A DNA stretch of 64,000 nucleotides, from the NCBI RefSeq assembly GCF_014199205.1, contig NZ_JACIJD010000008.1:160302-224301 (forward strand), in the 5' to 3' direction. The stretch comes from Muricoccus pecuniae. Its GTDB lineage: Bacteria; Pseudomonadota; Alphaproteobacteria; Acetobacterales; Acetobacteraceae. Below are positions 34,480-43,600 of this stretch, one piece after another (position 1 is the stretch's first letter; every line of letters begins with the position of its first letter). Made by a program: the position numbers and the translations under genes. Below the pieces are notes generated by a model. It saw nothing but the letters and a program-made list of their open reading frames with translations. It was not told the origin of the DNA and made no database searches.

Positions 34480-35252
34480 GCGACGATCCCATCCTCTCGG
34501 CCCGCGGCCTCTCCCTCTCCTTCGGCGCCGTGCGCGCGCTCGACGGCGTCTCGCTCGATCTCTGGCCCGGCGAGGTGCTCGCGATCGTCGGCGAGTCCGG
34601 CTCGGGCAAGTCCACCCTGCTGCGCGTGATGGCCGGAGAGGCGCGGCCCGATGCCGGCGCCGTCACCTATAGGGATACTCTCGGCGCATCGATGGAGGTG
34701 CACGGCATGGGCGAGCCCGCCCTGCGCCGCCTCGCCCGCACCGAATGGGGCTTCGTGCGGCAGGACGCGCGCGAGGGGCTCCGCATGGGCGTCTCCGCCG
34801 GCGGCAATGTCGGGGAGAGGCTGATGGCCACCGGCGCGCGCCACTACGGCAGCATCCGCGAGGAGGCCGCGCGCTGGCTGGAACGGGTGGAGATCAGCCC
34901 CTCGCGCATCGACGACCGGCCCGGCACCTTCTCCGGCGGGATGCGGCAGCGGCTGCAGATCGCGCGCACCCTCGTCACGCGCCCGCGCCTGGTCTTCATG
35001 GACGAGCCGACGGGCGGGCTGGACGTTTCCGTCCAGGCGCGACTGCTCGACCTCATCCGCGGGCTGGTGAGCGACCTCGGCATCGCCGTCGCCCTCGTCA
35101 CCCACGACATCGCCGCGGCGCGGCTGCTGGCGCATCGCCTCGTCGTCATGCGCGAGGGGCGGATCGTGGAGGAGGGGCTGACCGACCGCGTGCTGGACGA
35201 TCCCCGCCATCCCTACACGCAACTCCTCGTCTCCTCGGTGCTCGCGGCATGA
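34476..35252 (+). CDS. phnK: C-P lyase ABC-type ATPase PhnK
   Basis: 258 residues. Walker [10 protein letters not shown], signature FSGGMRQRLQIART, Walker B LVFMDEPTGGLD and the H-loop THDIAAA are visible. PhnK binds the PhnGHIJ core; it is not a transport ATPase. Overlaps phnJ and phnL by ATGA. Confidence 0.95.
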   Translation: MSDDPILSARGLSLSFGAVRALDGVSLDLWPGEVLAIVGESGSGKSTLLRVMAGEARPDAGAVTYRDTLGASMEVHGMGEPALRRLARTEWGFVRQDAREGLRMGVSAGGNVGERLMATGARHYGSIREEAARWLERVEISPSRIDDRPGTFSGGMRQRLQIARTLVTRPRLVFMDEPTGGLDVSVQARLLDLIRGLVSDLGIAVALVTHDIAAARLLAHRLVVMREGRIVEEGLTDRVLDDPRHPYTQLLVSSVLAA

Positions 35253-35953
35253 CCGGCTGGATCCTCCGGGCCGAGGGCCTGACGAAGGGCTTCACCCTGC
35301 ACCTGCAGGGCGGCACCCGCATCCCCGTGCTGCGCGACGCCGCGCTCACCGTGGAGCCGGGCGAGTGCGTCGCCCTCTCCGGCCCGTCCGGCGCGGGCAA
35401 GTCCACGCTGATGCGGCTGCTCCAGGGCAATTACGGCGCGGATGCCGGCAGCATCCTGCTGCGCCGCCCCGATGGGGGCGTCTCGGACCTCGCCACCGCC
35501 CCCCCGCGCGAGGTGAACGCCCTCCGGCGCGACACCATCGGCCATGTCAGCCAGTTCCTGCGCGTGATCCCCCGCGTGCCGGCGCTGGAGGTCGTCGCGG
35601 CGCCGCTGATCGCGCGCGGTATGGCGCGGGAGGAGGCGCTGGACCGCGCGCGCGCCCTGCTCCGCCGCCTGAACCTGCCGGACCGGCTGCACGGCCTGCC
35701 GCCCGCCACCTTCTCCGGCGGGGAGCAGCAGCGCGTGAACCTCGCCCGCGGCTTCATCGCGCCCTTCCCCCTCATGCTGCTGGACGAGCCGACCGCGAGC
35801 CTCGACGCCGCCAACCGCGAGGTCGTCATCGCCCTGATCGGCGAGGCGAAGGCGCGCGGCGCGGGGCTGGTCGGCATCTTCCACGACCTCGACGTGCGGG
35901 ACCGCGTGGCCCACCGCGTTGTGGAGGTCGCGCCACTGCGCGAGGCGGCTTGA
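35249..35953 (+). CDS. phnL: C-P lyase ABC-type ATPase PhnL
   Basis: 234 residues. Walker A GPSGAGKST, signature FSGGEQQRVNLARG, Walker B LMLLDEPTASLD and the FHDLDVR H-loop, as in PhnL; GNYGADAGSI and VSQFLRVIPR are typical. Overlaps the next gene by TTGA. Confidence 0.95.
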   Translation: MTGWILRAEGLTKGFTLHLQGGTRIPVLRDAALTVEPGECVALSGPSGAGKSTLMRLLQGNYGADAGSILLRRPDGGVSDLATAPPREVNALRRDTIGHVSQFLRVIPRVPALEVVAAPLIARGMAREEALDRARALLRRLNLPDRLHGLPPATFSGGEQQRVNLARGFIAPFPLMLLDEPTASLDAANREVVIALIGEAKARGAGLVGIFHDLDVRDRVAHRVVEVAPLREAA

Positions 35954-36492
35954 GCGGGCGGCTGGTCGCCGTCGTCGGCCCCTCCGGCGCGGGCAAGGAC
36001 ACGCTGATGGAGGCCGCGCGCGCCGCGCTGGCGGGCGATCCCGGCTTCGCCTTCCTGCGCCGCGTGGTGACCCGCCCCGCCGATGCGGGCGGCGAGGACC
36101 ATATCGCGGCGACGCCGGAGAGCTTCGCCGCGATGCGGGAGGCGGGCGAGTTCGCCCTCTCGTGGGAAGCGCACGGCTTGCTCTACGGCGTGCCGCGCGC
36201 GCCGCTGGAGGCTGTTCTGGCAGTCGGGGGAACGGCGGTGGCAAATCTCTCCCGTGCCGTGCTGCCCGAGGCATCGGCGCGCTTCCCGCTTCGCGTGCTG
36301 GAGATCACCGCGCCCCTGCCGCTGCGGGCCGAGCGCCTCGCCTCACGCGGGCGGGAGAGCCTGGAGGAGGTAACGCGCCGCCTCGCGCGGCAGGCGCCGC
36401 TCCCGGCCGGCTTGGACGTGGAGACAGTGGTGAACGACCGCAGCCTGGACGAGGGCGTCGCGCGCGTGCTCGCGGGGCTCCGCGCTGCCTGA
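35950..36492 (+). CDS. phnN: Ribose 1,5-bisphosphokinase PhnN, TTG start
   Basis: 180 residues. Kinase that makes PRPP from ribose 1,5-bisphosphate. The P-loop GPSGAGKD opens the protein and RRVVTRPAD follows, as in guanylate-kinase-like PhnN. The only start matching the homologous N-terminus (SGRLVAVVGPSG) is a TTG at 35950 overlapping the phnL stop. The gene therefore probably relies on translational coupling. It is the last gene of the plus-strand run. Confidence 0.92.
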   Translation: MSGRLVAVVGPSGAGKDTLMEAARAALAGDPGFAFLRRVVTRPADAGGEDHIAATPESFAAMREAGEFALSWEAHGLLYGVPRAPLEAVLAVGGTAVANLSRAVLPEASARFPLRVLEITAPLPLRAERLASRGRESLEEVTRRLARQAPLPAGLDVETVVNDRSLDEGVARVLAGLRAA

Positions 36493-36499
36493 TCCGGCG

Positions 36500-36519
36500 C
36501 GGGCGCGCGAAGGCGCCCG
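36500..36519. terminator. Hairpin between convergent phn arms
   Basis: CGGGCGC and GCGCCCG form a perfect 7-bp stem around a 6-nt loop, located between the phnN and phnE stops. It can serve both directions. No U-tract is seen. Confidence 0.5.
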
Positions 36520-36528
36520 GCAGTCGCC

Positions 36529-37392
36529 TCAGCGACGCCCGATCAGCGCCGCGCGAAGCCGGCCGGAGACGGCGTCGATCGCCATCACCATCACGAGGAT
36601 CAGCAGCACGATGAAGGAGACCGCGCCCCATTCGAGGGTGCGGATCATCTCCGACAGCATCAGCCCGATCCCGCCCGCGCCCACGATGCCGATGATCGTG
36701 GAGGAACGAGTGTTGGACTCGAACATGTAGAGTACGTGCCCCGCCATGACCGGCAGCACGGCGGGCAGGACGCCGAAGCGGATGCCGTGCAGCCTGCCGC
36801 CGCCCGAGGCCGCGACGCCCTCCACCGGCTTGCGGTCCGCCGCCTCGATCGCCTCCGAGAAGAGCTTGCCGAAGGTGCCGATGTCGCTCGTCAGGATGGC
36901 GAGCACGCCCGCGAAGGGGCCGAGCCCGACCACGCTCACCCAGATCAGCGCCCAGATCAGCGCGTCGATGCCGCGGATCCCGTCCAGGACACGGCGGGAG
37001 AGGAAGTGGACGAGACGGTTGAACGAGGTGTTCCTGGCCGCGAGGAAGCCGAGCGGAAGGGCGATCGCCGCCGCGCCGAGCGTGCCGAGGAAGGCTATGG
37101 CCAGCGTCTCCGCTAGGCCGCGCAGCACGAGCAGGGCGCGGGACCAGCTTCCGGGGTCCGGTGGAAGCATCAGGCCGAGGAAGTGTACGAGCTGCCCGAA
37201 GCCGCTCGCCAGCCGCGCGGGCGCGAACTCCAGGCGCCAGAGGCCGTAGCCCAGCAGTCCCGCCGCGGCCAGGAACAGGGCGATCGAGCGGAGGCGGGCG
37301 GGCGGGAGCGCGCGGAAGACCGCTGGATGACGCGCGGTGATGCCGGCCAGATCGGCGATGGCGGCATCGTGCAGCGAGGCGGGGCGGCTCAT
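36529..37392 (-). CDS. phnE: Phosphonate ABC transporter permease PhnE (second copy)
   Basis: 287 residues with about six membrane segments. The family motif FGKLFSEAIEAADRKPVEGV and GIVGAGGIGLMLSEMIRTLEW are characteristic of PhnE. The ATG at 37392 overlaps the first phnE by ATGA. Two PhnE paralogues pair as the channel of the PhnCDE importer. It is the last gene of the minus arm. Confidence 0.93.
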   Translation of the reverse strand: MSRPASLHDAAIADLAGITARHPAVFRALPPARLRSIALFLAAAGLLGYGLWRLEFAPARLASGFGQLVHFLGLMLPPDPGSWSRALLVLRGLAETLAIAFLGTLGAAAIALPLGFLAARNTSFNRLVHFLSRRVLDGIRGIDALIWALIWVSVVGLGPFAGVLAILTSDIGTFGKLFSEAIEAADRKPVEGVAASGGGRLHGIRFGVLPAVLPVMAGHVLYMFESNTRSSTIIGIVGAGGIGLMLSEMIRTLEWGAVSFIVLLILVMVMAIDAVSGRLRAALIGRR

Positions 37393-38279
37393 GCGCGGCT
37401 CTCCATGCCGCCGATCAGGCGGTGGCGCAGCCGCTCCGTGCCGAGATCGATCAGCATCACGGTCAGGATGATCAGCAGCAGCAGCGCCGCGACATCGTTG
37501 TAGTAGAACTTCCGGATCGCCTCGATCAGGTCCTGCCCGATGCCGCCCGCGCCGACGAAGCCGAGGACGGAAGCCTGGCGCACGTTCACCTCGAAGCGGA
37601 GCAGGGCGAGGCTCGCGAAGCCGGGCAGCACCTGCGGCAGGGCGGCGAAGCGCACGATCGCGGGCCATGAAGCGCCGGAAGCCATCGCGCCCTCCACGGG
37701 CCGCATGTCGATGTTCTCGACCACTTCCGAGAAGAGCTTGCCGAGCGCGCCCATGCTGTGGATCGCGAGCGCCAGCACGCCCGGAACGGGGCCGAGGCCG
37801 AAGGCGATGACGAAGACGAGCGCGAAGACGATGTCCGGCACCGTCCGGCAGAATTCGAGGAAGCGCCGCGCCGCGCCGCGCGCCCAGGGGTTCCGCATGA
37901 GGTTGGCCGCCGCGACGAAGGAGAGCAGCCCCCCGCCGATCGCACCGAGCGCCGTGCCGACATAGGCGATCAGCAGCGTGTCACCGAGAAGCGGCAGCCA
38001 CTTGTGCCAGCCCCAGAACCACTCGGCCGGGTCGGTCCATACACGGCCGCCGCCGCCCTCGAGCGCGGTGATGCGGTCGAAATAGCCGAAGAAGGCGCCG
38101 CCATGTTCCAGGAGCCGCGCGGGATCCACCTCGGCCACGCGCCCGGCCAGGAGGGCGAGCGCGGCGACAGCAAGGGCCAGGGCCAGCGCCCGGCGGCGGG
38201 GCCCGCGCGAGGCGGCGCGGTAGCCGTCGAGCAGTTCCGACAGGCGGTCATCGGGCAGGCGGGTCAGCGAGGTGGCCAA
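37389..38279 (-). CDS. phnE: Phosphonate ABC transporter permease PhnE (first copy)
   Basis: 296 residues. Six-helix permease with LGKLFSEVVENIDMRPVEGAMASGAS and VGAGGIGQDLIEAIRKFYYND, as in PhnE. It follows phnD by 67 bp that hold a strong hairpin. The long N-terminal part (WTDPAEWFWGWHKWLPLL) fits the first of two PhnE proteins. Confidence 0.93.
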   Translation of the reverse strand: MATSLTRLPDDRLSELLDGYRAASRGPRRRALALALAVAALALLAGRVAEVDPARLLEHGGAFFGYFDRITALEGGGGRVWTDPAEWFWGWHKWLPLLGDTLLIAYVGTALGAIGGGLLSFVAAANLMRNPWARGAARRFLEFCRTVPDIVFALVFVIAFGLGPVPGVLALAIHSMGALGKLFSEVVENIDMRPVEGAMASGASWPAIVRFAALPQVLPGFASLALLRFEVNVRQASVLGFVGAGGIGQDLIEAIRKFYYNDVAALLLLIILTVMLIDLGTERLRHRLIGGMESRA

Positions 38280-38304
38280 TGACTCGGCTCCTGGTAACGC
38301 GTGG

Positions 38305-38330
38305 GCCGCGCCGGCGGGAACCGGCGCGGC
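38305..38330 (-). promoter_or_regulatory. Intercistronic hairpin between phnD and phnE
   Basis: GCCGCGCCGG pairs perfectly with CCGGCGCGGC over a 6-nt loop. It lies between the receptor and the first permease. Such structures often stabilise or limit read-through so that the receptor is made in excess of the permeases. Confidence 0.45.
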
Positions 38331-38346
38331 ATGGGGCCGAGGGCGA

Positions 38347-39252
38347 TCAGTTGCGGCGGCGCAGCCCGTCCACGAAGCGGTTCAGCTCGATGATCGGGTT
38401 GTAGTCGGCGTTCGTCGCGGGCTGCCAGGGCGCCTGCTTGCCGTCGGTGATGCGGCGGAAGCCGGCGGGATCGCGCTCCGGCATCTCCAGCACCGCCGCC
38501 TGGATCGCGCTGCGCAGGTCCTGCGGCAGGCTGTCGAGAAGGGCCATGGGGGAGTTCACGATCTGCTCGGACTTGAAGATGATCCGGAAGTCTTCCGCCC
38601 TCACCATCTCCTTGCGCGCCATGCGGAGCAGGTTGCTCTCCGTTTCGTCGTTCCACCAGTTGGCGCACATGTCCACCGTGCCCTGGTTGAGCGCGATCAC
38701 CGCGTTCTCATGGCTCCCGGCATAGACGACGCGGCCGAAGAAGCTCTCCGGCGTGATGCCCATCTTGCTCAGGGCGAAGCGCGGCACGTTGTTGCCGGAG
38801 GTGGAGTTCGGGTCCACCAGGCCGAGGTTCTTGCCGCGCAGGTCCTCGATCTTCTGATAGGGGCTGCTGGCCTTCACGTAGAAGACGGAGTGGTAGCCCT
38901 TCGTGCCGTCGAGATTCACCTCGATCGCGAAGGCGGTGATGCGCGCTCCCGTCATCAGCGCGCGCGCGAAGGAGGACGGGCCGTAGGAGGCGATGTGGAT
39001 GTTGCCCGCGCGCTGCCCCTCAATGACCGCCGCGTAGTCGTTCGCGATGCGGAGCGTTACCTTCGTGCCGAGGCGCTGGGAGAGATAGTCGGTGAAGGGC
39101 GCCCAGCGCTCGGTGACGCCCGACGCGTTCTCCGACGGGATGATCGCGAAGACGAGCTCGGGGAAGCGGGAGGCGAAACCCGCCTGGGCACGGGCGATGG
39201 CCGGGGTGCCGAGGGCGGCGGTGGCCGCCATGAGGGCGCGGCGGTTCAGCAT
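38347..39252 (-). CDS. phnD: Phosphonate ABC transporter substrate-binding protein PhnD
   Basis: 301 residues. ATG at 39252 has AGGAG 9 bp upstream; an in-frame TTG at 39261 is rejected. A signal with NRRALMAATAALGTPAIARA precedes the mature PhnD pattern: FAIIPSENASGVTERW, IASYGPSSFARA and NSTSGNNVPRF. It binds phosphonates or phosphate esters in the periplasm. Confidence 0.95.
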   Translation of the reverse strand: MLNRRALMAATAALGTPAIARAQAGFASRFPELVFAIIPSENASGVTERWAPFTDYLSQRLGTKVTLRIANDYAAVIEGQRAGNIHIASYGPSSFARALMTGARITAFAIEVNLDGTKGYHSVFYVKASSPYQKIEDLRGKNLGLVDPNSTSGNNVPRFALSKMGITPESFFGRVVYAGSHENAVIALNQGTVDMCANWWNDETESNLLRMARKEMVRAEDFRIIFKSEQIVNSPMALLDSLPQDLRSAIQAAVLEMPERDPAGFRRITDGKQAPWQPATNADYNPIIELNRFVDGLRRRN

Positions 39253-39300
39253 TTTCGTCAACTCCTGTGGATCGGCGGGCGAGGTGCTACCCGCCCGTGG

Positions 39301-40104
39301 TCAGTTCGGGAGCAGCAGGGGCGCGGGCGACGCACGCTCCGGCCTCGGGCCAGCCCCGCCCGCGGCACCGCCCTCCAGGCCGTAGAGCTTGCGCGCCGCC
39401 TCCGCGTCGAGTTCGCCCGGCGGGCCGTCGAAGACGAGGCGGCCGGCCGAGAGGCCGACGAGCCGGTCGCAATAGCCCCGTGCGATGTCGAGCGCGTGCA
39501 GGTTGCACAGCACGGTGATGCCAAAGTCGCGGTTGATGCGCGCCAGCGCGTCCATGACGATGCGCGTGTTGCGGGGGTCGAGCGAGGCGATGGGCTCGTC
39601 GGCCAGAATGATATCGGGCTCCTGCACCAGGGCGCGAGCGATGGCGACGCGCTGCTGCTGCCCGCCCGAAAGGCTCTCGGCGCGCTGCGAGGCCAGCTCG
39701 GCGATGTCGAACCGCTCCAGCGCCGAGAGGGCGATCGCCCGGTCCTCGGCGGACCAGAGGCGGAGGAGCGCGCGCGGGGTGGAGACGTGGTTCAGCCGCC
39801 CCATCAGAACATTCGTGAGCACGTCCAGGCGGCCGGAGAGGTTGAAGCCCTGGAAGACCATCGCGCAGCGGCCGCGCCAGTCCCGCAGCTCCCGCCCGCG
39901 CAGCCGCGTGACGTCCCGCCCGTCCCAGAGCACGCGCCCGGCGCTGGGATCGGCGAGGCGGTTGACCATCCGCAGCAGGGTGGACTTGCCCGCGCCCGAG
40001 CGGCCGATCACGCCGACGAAGCTGCCGCGCGGCACCTCCAGGCAGACATCGTCCACCGCGATGCGGCCGTTGTAGCGGCGGGTGAGGCCTTCGATGATGA
40101 GCAT
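39301..40104 (-). CDS. phnC: Phosphonate ABC transporter ATP-binding protein PhnC
   Basis: 267 residues. Walker [10 protein letters not shown], signature [14 protein letters not shown], Walker [13 protein letters not shown] and an H-loop ([15 protein letters not shown]) typical of PhnC. First gene of the minus arm, preceded by four Pho-type repeats. Confidence 0.95.
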   Translation of the reverse strand: MLIIEGLTRRYNGRIAVDDVCLEVPRGSFVGVIGRSGAGKSTLLRMVNRLADPSAGRVLWDGRDVTRLRGRELRDWRGRCAMVFQGFNLSGRLDVLTNVLMGRLNHVSTPRALLRLWSAEDRAIALSALERFDIAELASQRAESLSGGQQQRVAIARALVQEPDIILADEPIASLDPRNTRIVMDALARINRDFGITVLCNLHALDIARGYCDRLVGLSAGRLVFDGPPGELDAEAARKLYGLEGGAAGGAGPRPERASPAPLLLPN

Positions 40105-40127
40105 GGGCCGGCGACTTAGCCCGCTCA

Positions 40128-40167
40128 GCTGACCGGCCGATGACGGCGGGATGACGGATCGGTGACG
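40128..40167 (-). promoter_or_regulatory. Quadruple Pho box upstream of phnC
   Basis: Read on the minus strand, four heptamers occur at exactly 11-bp spacing: CGTCACC, CGTCATC, CGTCATC and GGTCAGC (plus-strand positions 40161, 40150, 40139 and 40128). This is the PhoB direct-repeat pattern. It lies 24-63 bp upstream of the phnC start. Confidence 0.7.
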
Positions 40168-40236
40168 ACACTTCCCGCCGCCACTCAGGTCACCCTTGGG
40201 AGGTCGGCCCGCCGGTGCCGGCGGGCCGACCCTAGA

Positions 40237-40560
40237 TCAGCCGCCGGCGATGCCCTGGACGATGATCCCCGTGCCGCCGCAATTCCCGCAGGCGCCCTTC
40301 GCGACGCGCCCCGTGCCCTGGCATTCCGGGCAGATGCCGTCCCCGGTTCCCGGCGTGCCGGGCGCGGCCTCGTCCCCGGGGTTCAGGCCGGCCTGGGAGA
40401 GAGAGGCGGAGGTGTCCCCGGGGGGCGTCGCCGGCGGCTGCCCCTCGGAACCGACCTCCTGCTCGGCCTGGGACCAGTGCTGCTGCTCCCGTCCCTCGGG
40501 CCGGCCTTCCTGCTCCCATATGGCATGGGCCCGTTCACGTACGCGGCGATCGTCCTGCAT
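40237..40560 (-). CDS. DUF2934 protein with a DnaJ-type zinc motif
   Basis: 107 residues. The N-terminus RVRERAHAIWEQEGRPEGRE matches DUF2934. A Pro/Gly-rich linker follows, then CPECQGTGRV and CGNCGGTG, two CxxCxGxG units as in DnaJ zinc fingers. The combination suggests a small zinc-binding protein of unknown function. It lies just downstream of the kinase gene, separated by about 100 bp. Confidence 0.65.
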   Translation of the reverse strand: MQDDRRVRERAHAIWEQEGRPEGREQQHWSQAEQEVGSEGQPPATPPGDTSASLSQAGLNPGDEAAPGTPGTGDGICPECQGTGRVAKGACGNCGGTGIIVQGIAGG

Positions 40561-40667
40561 GGCGTCCCATCCGGGTAAAGGAGGATTCTGACATGGTGCG
40601 CCGCTGGGCGGCTTTCACCTGTCGCAATCCCGGAGCGGGACTCAGGGCCGAAAGGCGGCCCGGACCC

Positions 40668-43600
40668 TCAAGGGGAGGCGTCGTCGAACAGGGCGACGCC
40701 GATCAGCTCCGAGAGCTCCCGCCCATCCGCCGAGACGGGGAGGATCAGCCGCTCGAACCTCAGGGGCACGCCATCCCCGAGGTCGTAGCGCGCCGCCTGG
40801 TAGAGCGGCCGCAGGGTGCGGGCGCAGCGGCGATAGGCGCCCTCCAGCGAGCCCAGCACCTCCGCCTGGGCGCCCGGCGTCGCCATGCCGCCCGGCAGGG
40901 GATGGCCGAGCCGCTCCGCCAGCGCCTCTCCCACCCAGCGATAGCTGAACCGGGGCGGCTCGCCGGGCAGGACGTCGGCGACGAAGCTGTGCGGCAACAG
41001 GTCGAAGGCGGCGGGATCGACGCTCCCCGGACGGGGAAGCACGGCCGGCCCGCTCCGTGCGGCCTCCCAGGCGAGGTAGAGGCGGCGCATCGCCGGGGTG
41101 CGGAGCCGCGCGAGCAGCCGCTCGTCCCCCGCGCTGGGGCGGGACCAGCGCCCGAGCCCTTCCAGCACCGCGGCGCCGAGCGCGGGGATGCCGAAGGGCT
41201 TGCGCAGCACCGGGCCCGGCGGCTGCTCCGCTCCCGGCGAATGGGCCGTGAGGAAGAGCACGGGCAGGTCCGGCCGCTCCGCGCGAAGACGGCGGGCGAG
41301 GGTGGGACCATCCACGCCGGGCATCGTCACGTCCGTCACCAGCATGTCGCAGCGGTCCAGCGTGTGTACCAGCGCCGCGGCGGCCTCGGCATTGGCGGCT
41401 TCGGCCACGGTGTAGCCGAGCTCGCGCAGCAGGGCCGCGGTCATCGCGCGCACCTGCTCGTCATCCTCGGCGAGCAGGAGGGTGGCGTTGCCGTGCAGGG
41501 CGGCGTCGGGCCCCTCATCCTCGCCGAGGTCGATGCCCTCGTCCTCCAGCGCCGCGCGGGGGAGGATGATGCGGATGGCCGTTCCCTCGCCCGGCCGGCT
41601 CTCGATCGCCAGCGCGCCGCCGCTCTGCACCGCGAAGCCGTGGACCATGGCGAGGCCGAGCCCGGTGCCCTTGCCCTGGGGCTTGGTGGTGAAGAAGGGC
41701 TCGGTCGCGCGGGCGACGACCTCGGGCGGCATGCCCGCGCCCGTGTCGCGCACGGCGACCTCGACATACTCCCCGGGCGGGAGATGCGCGGGGCGCTCCG
41801 GCCGCGGCAGGTTGCGCGCCGCGATGGTGAGGGTGCCCTGCCCCTCCATCGCGTCCCGTGCGTTCACCGCGAGGTTGAGCAGCGCGACCTCCAACTGGTG
41901 CGCGTCCGCCAGCACGGGCCAGATCCCGGGCGGCAGCTCCAGCGCGCAGCGGATGCCCTGGCCGATGGCGTGGCAGATCAGGTCCTCGGCGCCCAGCATC
42001 ACGGAGGCGAGGTCCAGGACCTCGGGGCGCAGCTCGCCCCGCCGCGCGAAGGTCAGGAGCTGCGACACGAGCTTGCGCGCCCGCTCCGCCGACTGCTCGC
42101 CGCGGGCCACGACCTCAAGGATGGCCGGCGAGTCCGTCCGGCGGCGGATGAGGCTGTAGCTCCCGAAGACGGCGGCGAGCACGTTGTTGAAGTCGTGCGC
42201 GACGCCGCCAGTGAGCTGGCCCAACGCCTCCAGCTTCTGCGCCTGGAGCAGCGCGGACTGCGCCTCCTCCCGGCGCTGGATCTCGGCGCGCAGCTCCTGC
42301 GCCGCATCGCTCAGCGCGCGCGTGCGCTCGGCCACCCGCGCCTCCAGCTCCTGCGCCTGGCGGGCGGCGGCGGCGCGGGCGGCCACGATCTCGGAGATGT
42401 CGGTGGAGGTGCCGAACCAGCGATGGACCTCGCCCCTGGTACCCCGCACGGCGAGGGCGCGGGCCAGGACCCAGCGATAGGTCCCGTCGCGGTAGCGCAG
42501 GCGGTGCTCCATCTCGAAGGGCTCGCCCGTCTCCCTCGCCCGGTTCCAGGCTTCGCGCAGCGCCGGGAGGTCGTCGGGGTGGATGATGTCCTCGCGCGCG
42601 AAGCTGCCGAGGGTGCCGGGGTCGCGGCCGGTGAACTCGTAGGCGCGCGCGTTCCAGTAGTCCGTGCGGCCATCGGGCCCGGCGGACCAGGCCATCTGCG
42701 GCATGGCGTCCGCGACGGCGCGGAAGCGCGCCTCGCTCTCGATGCGCGCCTGCTCGGCCTCGGCACGCTCGGTCACGTCGGTGACCACGCCGCTCATTCG
42801 CAGCGGCGCGCCGTCCTCGCCCCGCAGCGTCACCGCGCCCTGGGAGCGGAGCCAGCGGAATCCGCCTCCGGGCAGTGGGATGCGGTACTCCACGTCAAAG
42901 CCTTCCCCCTCCCCTCCGGCAACGGCGCGGCCGATCGCCGCTTCCACCGCCGCCCGGTCCTCCTGGTGGACGAGGGCGAGGAAGTCGCTCTTGCTCCCGA
43001 CCTCCCCGGGCGCGCGGCCGTAGAGCGCCTCGAAGCCCGGCGAGTTCACCTGCCGGTCCGTCGCCGCCTCCCAGTCCCAGGTGCCGATGCCGCCCACGGA
43101 GACGGCGCGGGCGAAGCGCGCCTCGCTCTCGCGCAGCGCGTCCTCCGCCGCGCGGCGGGCGGTGATGTCCTGATGCGTGCCGACGGCGCGCAGCGGCCTT
43201 CCGTCCTCGCCGCGCTCCACCAGCTTGCCACGGCTGAGCACCCATACCCAGTGGCCGTCACGGTGGCGCAGGCGGTGCTCGCCTTCGTAGAGGGGCGTGC
43301 GCCCGGCGAGGTGGTCCTCCAATACCCAGGTGATGGCGGGCATGTCGTCGTGATGGACCAGCCGCTCCCAGGAGCGGATATGCGGTTCGATCTCTCCCTG
43401 CGCGTAGCCGAGCATGGTGCACCAGCGCTCGCTGAACCAGACCTCGCCCGTCTCGACATTCCAGTCCCAGAGCCCGGCATCCGTGCCCTGGAGCGCGAGG
43501 TCCATCCTCTCCTTCGCCTCCCGCAGCGCCGCTTCCGCTTCCCGGCGCTTCGTGACGTCCCGCATCACGCCGATCTGGCGCAGCCCGACCCCGCTCGCCT

